From: Phytopythium helicoides
Taxonomy: Eukaryota > Oomycota > Peronosporomycetes > Pythiales > Pythiaceae
Length of the DNA: 64,000 nt
Assembly: GCA_024867545.1 (NCBI GenBank)
Contig: JANFNE010000038.1
Location: forward strand, 124,001-188,000
Reading direction: 5' to 3'
The position numbers and the translations under genes are program-made. This document shows positions 10,693-20,100 of this stretch, piece after piece. The notes under the pieces were generated by a model. It did not search any database, had not been told where the DNA came from, and saw only the letters and a list, made by a program, of their open reading frames with translations. The number at the start of each line of letters is the position of its first letter. Position 1 is the stretch's first letter.

Positions 10693-11850
10693 ATGGCGGC
10701 GCTCTCGGCGGCCCAAGCGCGCTCCAATGGCGCGCCCGTCTCAGCCGGCAACCGCGTGGCGCAGTTCATCTTCCTCACGGCCATGTTCTGCGTCTTGTAC
10801 CAGCTGTTTCTTGGCGACGAGCGCGCGCCAACGGCGCTCCCTCCTGGCGCCGTGGGGAGCGGAAAGGCGCCGAGCGACGCGCTGGGGCCGGCGCCCGCGA
10901 CGTACCGGCGGGAGGACACGCGGCACCTGACGGCGTCCGAGTGCACGTGCTTTCTGGCGTGTCTGGGGCTCTTTGGGCTGCTGCACCACAACAAGAAGCG
11001 CAGCAGGCTGGACGTGGCCAGGGACGACGAGCACGAGCAGCTGCAGCGCGCGCTGCTGCTGTCGAGGAAGCAGGTTGCCAGGCACAGAGCGGTGGCCGCT
11101 GCGGGTGCAAGTGCTGCAGCCAAGGACAAGCTGCTAGGCGCGGCGAGCGCTGCTGTGGAAGCTGCTCGACCGGTTACTGCTTGCAACGAGAAGAAGAAGA
11201 AGACGAGGGTCGCGCTGGAAGCGCTGCCGGAGGACGTCGGGAACCAGGTATTGCTGTTCCTGACGCCGAAAGAGCTGGCCACGAGCTGCTCGCTGGTGTC
11301 GCGCAAGTGGGAGCGACTGACAGGAGATGAGGCTGATCAGCTATGGCAGCTGGTGTTCCTGCGCGACTTCGGAGAGCGCGGAGACCGGTTCAGCGCCGTA
11401 TTCCCGATCGACTCGTGGCGCCAGTTTTACTTCCGGCACCGTATTTCGCGTGCCGTGGAGCTGGCGCGATTGCTTGACATGACGGAGAACCGGAAGTGCG
11501 TGGCTATCGAGGGGCTAGTGTACGACATTACGGCGTTTATCGATTGCCACCCTGGTGGAGCGCATGTGATCGGTGACGCGGTCGGAACCGACGCGACAGA
11601 CTTGTGGGAGCAGTTCCAGCACTCGTCCGAGGCCAAGGACATGATGAAGGAGTTTCTCGTCTATGACGAGGTGCTGGCAGATCCATCGGAGCACCTACAC
11701 GGCACTCTCGATCAGGTTGCCACCCAATGGCGGCGATTTTCGTGGTGTCTCGCACACTCACACTGCTTCGGCAGTATGTCCGGCACGTTTACGAACGTCA
11801 TGTTTCGCTTTCACTCGCGACCTCGTCGGAGGCGACAGCAGCTTCGGTAG
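10693..11850 (+). CDS. F-box and cytochrome b5 domain protein with N-terminal membrane segment
   Basis: ATG 10693 (MAALSAAQ) is chosen because the upstream codons are promoter-like. A hydrophobic segment near residue 20 (AQFIFLTAMFCVLYQLFL) and a second Leu/Cys-rich one (CTCFLACLGLFGLL) suggest membrane anchoring. An F-box follows (VALEALPEDVGNQVLLFL with LATSCSLVSRKW), then a cytochrome b5 domain with the HPGG haem motif and a second haem His in FQHSSEAKDM. F-boxes bind Skp1 in SCF ubiquitin ligases; b5 domains bind haem or sterols. This pairing on one chain is uncommon. The last 40 codons are Arg/His-rich and may be wrong: from 11727 another frame reads a tidier sequence to 11915, so an intron or frameshift near 11720 is possible. 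Confidence 0.75.
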   Translation: MAALSAAQARSNGAPVSAGNRVAQFIFLTAMFCVLYQLFLGDERAPTALPPGAVGSGKAPSDALGPAPATYRREDTRHLTASECTCFLACLGLFGLLHHNKKRSRLDVARDDEHEQLQRALLLSRKQVARHRAVAAAGASAAAKDKLLGAASAAVEAARPVTACNEKKKKTRVALEALPEDVGNQVLLFLTPKELATSCSLVSRKWERLTGDEADQLWQLVFLRDFGERGDRFSAVFPIDSWRQFYFRHRISRAVELARLLDMTENRKCVAIEGLVYDITAFIDCHPGGAHVIGDAVGTDATDLWEQFQHSSEAKDMMKEFLVYDEVLADPSEHLHGTLDQVATQWRRFSWCLAHSHCFGSMSGTFTNVMFRFHSRPRRRRQQLR

Positions 11851-11968
11851 ACTTTTGGCACGCACAAGGTAAATATCGAAGGAGGACACGCATAAATGTA
11901 TTCATTTTTCAATGAAAGGAACTTTTCAACAGCACAGGAAGCTGCTCTGGTTGTTGCCGCACAAATCT

Positions 11969-12883
11969 TCAGCTGTCGGTCTGGAAGCAGCGAAGAGTGA
12001 CGCTGATTCGTCTCGAGGTGCACGCTTTCATCTTTGGCAGCGCGTGCTTGTGGGTGAGTTGCGTTGTGCCGCCCATGACGATCAAGTCTCCATCGTTCAG
12101 CATGATCTCCACTGCATCCGACCTCTTCTTGGTCTTTACTTCCGTGTTGGCCGTTGCTCTCTCCTTGGGGCTTACACGCCGGGTGAACACGAACCTCCGT
12201 GCTGCTCCCAGTGAGAGTGCGAGTATCGGAGATTGAGGAAGAATCACCTTCTCGTTATCAGCGTGCGGCCCCATGTAGTGCTCGCCGTTCTCGTACCAAT
12301 TGATCAGCCCAGTGTTGAGCCTCGATGTCTGCTTGGACGCGTCCGTCACTATTGCTTTCATCTGCTCCACGGCAGCTTCAAAGGCAGGCGGGAACGGATT
12401 GGCGCGGAACGATCTACCTGAGAACCGGTAGTCTGAGTTACCGCACGCGAGCTGAAAGCGGTGCATGACGGCCTCCTTGCCGAAGATCTTGATGGTGTCG
12501 TAGTGCTTCGGGTGCGCCTCCCACGCACGTTCGAACCAGTCGTCGTAGCTCTCTTTTGGGGCATCTGCAACGACAGATTCGCCACCAACGTGGCCATAGA
12601 CAGCTTTGAACCATCCAGGAACATGAAGCACCCAGCTCTCGTGGTCTTCCGTCAAGTAAAGTGTCTTGGCATCGACGTCGAAAAGCTTGGCGACTGAATC
12701 GGATCCTAGAAGAGCTTCTGCGCGTTGACGAGCGCTCGAAAGCACACTCGAAAGCGAAAATTCAGGTGGAGATGACTTGCATGTGCCCAGCTGTCGTCTC
12801 GAGCTTTTCTTGTTGCCTCGCGGCGCCTTCGTGGGGCCATTTCCGTCATGCGACGACCCCGCAGCAGATCGCTTCGCCCCCAT
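11969..12883 (-). CDS. AlkB-family 2-oxoglutarate/Fe(II) dioxygenase (ALKBH2/3-like)
   Basis: A single exon. The start at 12883 (MGAKRSAAG) is preferred to the ATG at 12925 because the intervening bases hold a promoter-like motif. Residues 1-60 are basic and disordered. The catalytic double-stranded beta-helix begins at NTGLINWYENGEHY. The iron ligands are His and Asp in GPHADNE and His in THKHALPK; the 2-oxoglutarate-binding Arg pair lies in SRRISVTLR. NWY and the RFSG-R patch are typical of the DNA-repair members ALKBH2 and ALKBH3, which oxidatively demethylate 1-methyladenine and 3-methylcytosine. A nuclear repair role is inferred. The gene faces away from the second sirtuin copy across about 280 bases. 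Confidence 0.85.
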   Translation of the reverse strand: MGAKRSAAGSSHDGNGPTKAPRGNKKSSRRQLGTCKSSPPEFSLSSVLSSARQRAEALLGSDSVAKLFDVDAKTLYLTEDHESWVLHVPGWFKAVYGHVGGESVVADAPKESYDDWFERAWEAHPKHYDTIKIFGKEAVMHRFQLACGNSDYRFSGRSFRANPFPPAFEAAVEQMKAIVTDASKQTSRLNTGLINWYENGEHYMGPHADNEKVILPQSPILALSLGAARRFVFTRRVSPKERATANTEVKTKKRSDAVEIMLNDGDLIVMGGTTQLTHKHALPKMKACTSRRISVTLRCFQTDS

Positions 12884-13158
12884 CTTGGCTTGAATTTTTG
12901 TGTCATTTTTGCATACAAAAGTCAAGTTATGAGTTGCACCTGAACTTCATGTTGGAGGGTTCGAGCTGACTGCGGTCATACTCGTCATGGTGATGTGGAT
13001 TACGGATTCTCATGGGACTCCCTGCTACCCAGAGTGTCTGCATGGACATTTTCTTGCAATCCGGTTGCGGTCTCAAACAACAGAGCATCTAGCTCCTCCG
13101 CAACGACACAAAGCAATTTGAGTTTCCTTGATAGCAATTGGGACACCAATTTCCTTTG

Positions 13159-14949
13159 TCACTGTAGGTTTTTGGCGATGTAGTCGAGGACAAGAGTGGC
13201 GTCTGCGCGAACACCGACGCCGTTAGAGTCCATTGGGATCTCTGGGTGCTGCTCGTTGATGCGGACGAGCGAGATGCCGTCCTGAGTCGCCATTTGCTCA
13301 ACTGGGTAGCGGATCACGCCTGGCGTGTTGAAACCTACGCCGATTTCCAGAATCACGAGCTTCTTGCCGTCGCGCTTGATATGCTCGGTAACCGAGCTGA
13401 GCCACTCGTTGTACGCGCGCTTCATAGCGTTGAGCTCGTGTGGTAAGAACCAACTGCCCATCCGGAGATGCAGGAACATGGGTCCACCACAATTGAGGCA
13501 TTTGGGAATTCCAGCAGGGTCCTCGATCTCATAAGTCTCGGGGTTGAAGCTCTCGAGAGCCTTCTCCATGTACGGCTTGGCGTCCCAAATGCTGTCCTGG
13601 CGGCACGGGCCAGTGCACTGGATGCGACCATACACACCCTGCATCGTATAGATGGAATCAGTGGGGAACCCTTCCTGCTCGAACATCCCGTCGGCATTGC
13701 TAGTCGCGATGAAAGTCGAACCCGGATGTATATCCTCAAACTGGTTGCGAATTGAGAGTAGATGGCTGTAGGTTGGGGCGGTACGATGCTTTGGCCAGCT
13801 GTATCTGGCATAGCTGATCTGCTTGAACAAATAACCCCACATCAACGCAGGCTTCCAGTCCGTGTATCCGATCGAATGATACATGGTTCGAAAGCTGGGA
13901 ATGATTTTACGGATATTCGGGTGAAACTTCTTCATGACTTCCTCCGATGTGTAGTCCAGTCCGGCAGCAGCAGAGAGACCAGCACCTGCAGCAATCAACA
14001 AATAGTCCGCATCCTCCACAATATCAAGTGCCTTCTGGATAGACGCATCCATCGGCGGCGGAGGAATCACGATACCGCCCTCCACATTCTCCAAATGATG
14101 CTTGTACAACTCGTAGTCCCGGTCCGAAAACGTGTTGAAGATCACTTTCCACGCCTCCGTGTCGGACGAGTGCGTCTGCAACCACTCCACCACCGCACTC
14201 ACGGCAAGCGGCACCGCCTTCTCGATAGGAAAAGCGAACAGACCCGTCGAGATACACGGGAATGCGATCGACACCGGATCATTCGAGCGACCAGTCTCCT
14301 TCAGCAGCAGGTCCAGAGAACTCGTGTAGCACGACTGCAGCTCCTCGCAGTCGCGAGCAGACGGCGACGCACCACGACGCAGCTGAGGGCCAACCGTGTG
14401 GATCACATACTTGGACGGCAGCGAGAACCCAGGCGTGATCTTGGCGCTCCCTGCTGGCTCCTCCACCGCCTGTTGTTCCATGATCTCGTTGCACGCAGTT
14501 CGCAGTCGCGGACCCGCCTTGCAGTGGATGACGTTGTCGATGCAGCGATGTGTTGGCTGGAAACATCCGAGCAGCGCCGAGTTGGCGGCGTTGACGATGG
14601 CGGTGGCGTCGAGAGTGGTGATGTCTCCCTTCCACAGTGCGATCTTGTGGTACGTCGACGTGGGCTCTTGTGTGATTGCAGGCAGTGCATGTGCGTCCAC
14701 GACCGGTTCTCGTTTGCGCTCGATAGCGAGGAGTTCGTCCACATTCCTGTACAATGCCTCTTCTGCAATTGTGTCGACCGAGTCGTCAGGAGGAGGTCGC
14801 ACCACCAACAAGTGCTGCACGATCTCGCGGACCTCGGCACTGGAGGCGTGGTGCAAATGGCGCAACGAGTAGCCTCCTTCGGTCAGCAACGTCTTGCCGA
14901 TGGAGTGCAGGAGTGTGGCATATCGAGACGCGGAGGATGAGGACGCCAT
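13159..14949 (-). CDS. Zinc-type macrodomain fused to class M sirtuin, copy B
   Basis: Also 596 codons, in inverted orientation to copy A and 2.7 kb from it. From about 130 bases before the ATG to the codon for the Tyr of APTY (about residue 394) the DNA is nearly identical to copy A; afterwards the two differ clearly (SHLLSIRNQFEDIHPG here, DRLHTIRNHFESKHPS in A). All key residues are kept: VNAAN, GCF-x2-TH-x-C, GAGLS, TSN, MQG and the C-x3-C plus C-x2-C zinc ligands. The C-terminal zinc-ribbon neighbour is CLNCGGPMFLHLR. The unequal divergence along the gene indicates gene conversion or recent recombination over the macrodomain half. Expected activity is as for copy A. Confidence 0.88.
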   Translation of the reverse strand: MASSSSASRYATLLHSIGKTLLTEGGYSLRHLHHASSAEVREIVQHLLVVRPPPDDSVDTIAEEALYRNVDELLAIERKREPVVDAHALPAITQEPTSTYHKIALWKGDITTLDATAIVNAANSALLGCFQPTHRCIDNVIHCKAGPRLRTACNEIMEQQAVEEPAGSAKITPGFSLPSKYVIHTVGPQLRRGASPSARDCEELQSCYTSSLDLLLKETGRSNDPVSIAFPCISTGLFAFPIEKAVPLAVSAVVEWLQTHSSDTEAWKVIFNTFSDRDYELYKHHLENVEGGIVIPPPPMDASIQKALDIVEDADYLLIAAGAGLSAAAGLDYTSEEVMKKFHPNIRKIIPSFRTMYHSIGYTDWKPALMWGYLFKQISYARYSWPKHRTAPTYSHLLSIRNQFEDIHPGSTFIATSNADGMFEQEGFPTDSIYTMQGVYGRIQCTGPCRQDSIWDAKPYMEKALESFNPETYEIEDPAGIPKCLNCGGPMFLHLRMGSWFLPHELNAMKRAYNEWLSSVTEHIKRDGKKLVILEIGVGFNTPGVIRYPVEQMATQDGISLVRINEQHPEIPMDSNGVGVRADATLVLDYIAKNLQ

Positions 14950-15615
14950 TGTCAATTGTCTGATGCGATGGTAGTGAGGTGTTGGTGGTGTGGGCCTCGA
15001 GGCGAGTCGTTGAATGGGCATGTGATCCCATGGAGGTGTCCGTGGAGCAGATGACTCGACAATGGAGACAAGTACGTCAGTCAATTTTTATTTACGGGAT
15101 TATTGCCAGCTTGCCCGAGTTCAGGAGCGAGTCACCGTCATTCGACGTTAGCTTTCAACTTCGTGGTTCGACTCGAAAGTGGTAGAGGCTTTGGTGCAGT
15201 GAAGTTGGTGGAGTTTATGAGCTTGTGCCGCTTTGTTTAATCGAGGAAGCGAGGGCTTCCATTCCCGTCGGAGGTTATCAGGATTGTTGTTGTACAGTAC
15301 GACTTGTCCTGGTGAACCGAACAAACCCGATGTTCCTGTTGGCGGCTAAATATTGTAGAGAGCTCCGGCTTTACCAGAGCTCTGGTACCACCAGCACTAA
15401 TCAAGGTCGGTGACAGTTAGAGAGCTGTTGACATTTTCGATATTGGCGACGTGCCAAGTAAACATGTTGGAGGTTATTGACAACGAGAAGTAGAGCGTGC
15501 GCTTGTAGCCTCACATTCGTTTGGCTTCACAATGTGGATTTTCTGTAGCCAACGCGAAGCTAGCTTCTGCTGCTCTGTTTTATGGTTGCTTGGAGCTTCC
15601 ATTCGCGAAAACACC
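14950..15615. other. Divergent intergenic region between sirtuin copy B and ankyrin gene
   Basis: No gene seen. The left 134 bases match the copy A leader; the rest is unique and A/T-richer. It should hold promoters for both divergent genes. The ankyrin frame is open from 15532, but the conserved family start is at 15616. Confidence 0.45.
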
Positions 15616-16410
15616 ATGACCACGAACGCGTGCTTGCTAACTTGTGTCGAGATCGTCGTTCGTTGCTTTGATCGTTTGCTCGGGTGCCAGGATGCTTGCT
15701 TACGCATTGAGGAGTTTTTCGACGGACCTGAGAGATGGCGTCGGATGAGCTCCAGCTTTCCTTCTGGCCCAACTGCTTCAGAGAGTGAGGCACTTGACAC
15801 GGCACTGCAGACTGCTGCCAAACGTGGGTACCTTCACATCACCAAATGGTTGCACGAGTACTTCCCCGTTCGTGTGGGCCGTGATGTCCAAGCTTCTGTC
15901 AGTGTGATGAATACTGCCGCCACCAACGGACACCTCGAAATCGTTCGCTTCCTTCACTTAAATCGTTCCGAGGGTTGCTCCGTCAAAGCGATGGATGGCG
16001 CAGCAACTAATGGTTATCTTGCAGTAGTCGAGTATCTCCACATCGAAAGAGCAGAAGGGTGCACGATTAAAGCCATGGATGGGGCCGCACGAAACAATCA
16101 TGTTGCAGTCGTGAAATGGTTGCACTCGAATCGGAATGAAGGATGCTCATCAGCCGCGTTCGACAACGCAGCACTTCGAGGAGACCTGAAGCTACTCAAG
16201 TTCTTGCACAAGCACTACGGAGATGTCGCCGGCCTCACGCCAAATTACATGAACCATCGAAGGAATTGGCGGTACCGAGAGGCTCTGGAAGACGAACAGC
16301 TGCAGAGATGGCTGCGGAAACACTATATGAGTGTATTCACGAGCCTCGAAGTAATACCTCCAGTACGTACTTTCACGTCGCCATCTCGCTTCATAATAAA
16401 CTACAGCTGA
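15616..16410 (+). CDS. Short-repeat ankyrin family protein 1
   Basis: The ATG at 15616 (MTTNACLLTCVEIVVRCF) matches the family start; the frame is open 28 codons upstream. The N-terminal 55 residues contain the family signature LLTC-V-x-VV-R, a Cys-x2-CxRIE pair and EEFFDGPERW. Four or more ankyrin-like units follow, about 28 residues each, of the form EGCSVKAMDGAATNGYLAVV-x-LH. A closing unit has GDLKLLKFLHKHYGD and a helix LQRWLRKHYMSV. Units shorter than the usual 33 suggest reduced loops. Members occur in large numbers in oomycetes; partners are unknown. The last 20 codons (TFTSPSRFIINYS) are not conserved in the other members here. Confidence 0.75.
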   Translation: MTTNACLLTCVEIVVRCFDRLLGCQDACLRIEEFFDGPERWRRMSSSFPSGPTASESEALDTALQTAAKRGYLHITKWLHEYFPVRVGRDVQASVSVMNTAATNGHLEIVRFLHLNRSEGCSVKAMDGAATNGYLAVVEYLHIERAEGCTIKAMDGAARNNHVAVVKWLHSNRNEGCSSAAFDNAALRGDLKLLKFLHKHYGDVAGLTPNYMNHRRNWRYREALEDEQLQRWLRKHYMSVFTSLEVIPPVRTFTSPSRFIINYS

Positions 16411-16590
16411 GTACGACATCATCAGCGATTGGACTCACTCATAGCCAGCCATAATTCACTCAAATAGGCTATGACCTCGTGGTAGTAGCCATGGTTGAGG
16501 CAAACCAAACATGAACTTGCCATGAATTTGGGTGTGCATTCATCTTCATCTCAACTCGAACGCCAGCAGACTGATAGCGAGCGAGTGGTA

Positions 16591-16941
16591 ATGCTGACTT
16601 GTGTCTCCGTCGTCACTTGGTGTAATGATCAAATCTACACTTGCCAAGATCTGTGGACTCGAATCGAAGCATTTGTAGATGGTCCTGAGAGGCATGCCAA
16701 CCTGGCGGACGAAAAATCTTCAATTGTCACAAGAGTAGAAGGCACAGCGCTAGATAAGGCAATGCAGTACGCAGCTTCCCGCAGGCTCCTCCATATCCTC
16801 CGATGGCTCCACAAGTCCTTCCGAATTCGCAAAAGCTGTGAAATTCAAGTGTCCCGCGACATGGGCTTTTGCTCATCTTGGAATTCCTCCATTATTAAGA
16901 GAGTTTCACAACATACGCTTTGTTGGGAAGCTCTTTTTTGA
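16591..16941 (+). pseudogene. Truncated ankyrin family gene 2
   Basis: From MLTCVSVVTWCNDQ the frame matches the family's N-terminal cap (C-x6-RIEAFVDGPER) and the first helical pair (ALDKAMQYAASRRLLHILRW). It then loses the repeats: after CEIQVSRDMGF the sequence is unrelated and stops at 16941. No further ankyrin units are found before the kinesin gene at 17103. The piece lies about 180 bases after ankyrin gene 1 on the same strand and is most simply a decayed tandem copy. It could still encode a 117-residue protein. Confidence 0.6.
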
Positions 16942-17102
16942 TCAAATTGATGTTGATGAAGATGTGTGGTCGAAACAGCCGCTTGATTGAGTGGTTGCCA
17001 AGTTTGGAGCCTTGACTTTTCGAGCAAACTCGGAATGAAACTGACGTATTTCTTCAGTTTGCGGTCTTTCATCCTGTCGGCCTTTGCCTCGGTTGGAAGA
17101 AC

Positions 17103-20100
17103 ATGCTTGGAGCCAAGACACCACGGCGAGCGTCGCTGTCCAAACTCTTCTCCAGCTCAAAATCGGAGCGATCAGACTCGGTACATAGTGCAGACACTAT
17201 TGCTCCAGATGAGGAGAGCAAAGATTGCGCAATTCGCGTTATCGTTCGAGCTCGACCTCTGAATGAGCGGGAGCTGCTGGCAAAAACTCCTGTCATTGTC
17301 AATGTCACCCGTACAAGTGTCCAGGTAGTGAACCCAATAGTTTTCCTTGACCCGACATATCAAGAAGCGGTCTCGAGCCGAGGCGACAAGGCAGCCGAGC
17401 CATCAATCGCTCTCAGCACGCAAGGCATTGCAGCTGCCACCTCCATTGGCGAGTGTCGAACATTCAATTTTGACCGGTGTTTCGGCGTGGACAACCCAGC
17501 TGCGAATGAGAGCGAGCCGTTCGCTCACGCGTACGACGTCGATTTCCAAACACAGCGCCCTAACCAGGAGTTAGTGTTCGAAGAAGTCGGGAGAGATATG
17601 ATTACCTCAGCCTTCCAGGGGTTCAATTGTACCGTGCTCGCATATGGACAGACGGGTAGTGGCAAGACCCACACGATGGTCGGTGAGAAGTCGAGTGTCA
17701 AAGGAAAGGGGTTGATTCCCCGAGTCTGTGAGGCTCTGTTTCAGGAAATTGATGCACACCGAGCGGGAGAGGGTAGCACCAACCATCAGAGTGAAGGAGG
17801 GTCGGAAGGAAGTGAGAGTGAGCCGATTAAGCCTAAGACCATCTACAGTGCCCACGTACGCCTATATATGCGTGCTAAACTGCATAAGAGTGACTTATAC
17901 TAACACAATGCGTCGTTTGCTTCACACAGATCAGCTACTGTGAAATATACAAGGAGAAGGTTAACGATCTATTGGACATATCACCGCCGCACCCACCGAC
18001 CCCCAAGTCTCGCGGATCTATCACTTCGGGGCCGTTACCTGCTTCAAGCGATGAATCGATACCAGTAACATCTCCAACCTCAAGAAAAGCCCTCCGTGTT
18101 CGCGAGCACCCAGTAACTGGTCCATTTGTCGAAGGGTTGAGTTCGCGGTCGGTAACATCATACGCCGAAATTGCAGAAGAAATGCTCGCGGGCGACAAGT
18201 TGCGTACCGTTGCTGCTACATTGATGAATCCTGTCTCTTCTCGCTCGCATGCCGTGTTCACTATCACATTCACGCAAACAACATTCGACACGGCCACCCA
18301 ATGTGCTCACGACAAGGTCGGGCATTTTGAAATGCCTGGATAGTCTGATACTCACTAACGAGTTTGGAGTGATAATGTAGACTTCCAAGATCTGCATGAT
18401 CGATTTAGCGGGCTCGGAGCGTGCAGACGTTTCAGGTACAAGTGGAGACCGACTAAAAGAGGGAGCTATGATCAACAAGAGTTTATCAACATTGGGTCGC
18501 GTCATCTCGGCGTTGAGCAAGTACGTTTCGTACAGACTTGTGTCCATTCACCTTCACTTACTCCATCTAATGAACCCTCATGATGTGATTACTGTGACAG
18601 GCAAAACTCTGAGCGTATCCCATACCGCGACAGCACACTCACTTGGTTACTGAAAGAAAGCTTGGGTGGAAATGCTAAGGTAAATTTCTTCCAGCTGGAT
18701 GAATGTAAAAGCAACAGTAAGTACTGACTCAATTTTGTTGCATGTAGACGACAATGATTGCTATGATCAGCCCATCCTCTGAGGTGAACCTCATGACACG
18801 ATATTGTGCACTAAGAATTGCTAACATAACGGTGTTGCCATTTAGAACTACGAGGAAACAATGAGCACACTGCGATACGCAGAGTCCGCCAAAAAGGTTA
18901 TCAACCGCGCAGTTGTAAACGAGGACAAGAACGCACGCATTATACGCCAACTACGGCAAGAAATCGAAGAACTTCGCGCTCAGTTGGCAACATCGAGAGC
19001 CAGCCCAAAAAGAAAGGCGAGCAGTGCGGGTTTATCTGCAAGTTTAACTGAGCGCGAAGAATTCTATCAGCAGCTACAAAAGGAAGTTGATTTCTTTCGC
19101 AACCAACAGCAACAGCTCCATATCCGGGAGCGGGAATTATTACCTTCTACAGCAGAAGACGGTGTGGTACGTCTTCCACGAGTTTTGCCGAGTCTTCTAA
19201 ACTTGAATGCTGGGCTGTGTCGACAAGAAGATGCATTGGCGTACATTCTTATTGAAGGGGTAACGGTGTTTGGATCGCAGCCAATTCCTTTACAGTCATC
19301 TATTGACTGTGATTCTTCAACTCCCCAGCCGTTGATATCTCAAGATCAAGGTGCACGTGGCTCTTGGTCGCCAACTCGGTTCAAAAAGCGCCTTTCTTAT
19401 CTATCTCGCGCTGCCACTACAAACACTGAAACTAAACTTGCTGTTAACGACAACGATGGTGACAACATAGCCATGACAGCTGATCCCGCCGTGCAGTACA
19501 AATTGGTGGAGACTCATGGAGCAGATGTTACTGCGCAACACGCGTGTTTTGTGTGTTTTCGTATGACTACCCAATCAGTCGCTAAGGATGCTCTACCTGA
19601 ACAACCAGCTGCTGCTGATGGCACGGAAATGCCTTCACTACCATCGCCATCTGAGCTGCCGCACAGTATCCAGCATTTCGAGGTTGAAGTCCAGGCGCTG
19701 GATGAAAATGCTGTCCTCAAAGTGAACGGAGCAATTGTGGCAATTGGAGACCGAAAGAAATTGCAACATGGTGACAAAATTGAGCTTGGCAGCTCGTGTC
19801 GCCTTCGTCTGAATGGTAAGTTTGGGTGATTGCAAATACGAAAAATGCCATGCTGACATGCTTTTGTCTGTTTCACTTAGTTCCTGGATCTGCACCTCAC
19901 ACTTTACCTTCTCTTGAAGATACAATAGTGAGTTGTGCTTTCGAAGGCACTGTCGACAACGCCGAGTGTCCAGGTTCTCCTGACTTGCCAGCTGCGGAAC
20001 ATGACAACGCGATTGATTTGGAAGCCTATATTGATGAAGCCAACTCGATCTGCCAAAAACTGGGACTTGCAACCGAGTTTGAATTATGCCTCGTTGACAG

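Noticed and set aside
18860..18960. Separate gene starting at ATG 18861 inside the kinesin
   Set aside because: The frame is exon 6 of the kinesin; the [12 protein letters not shown] motif is the end of the motor domain.
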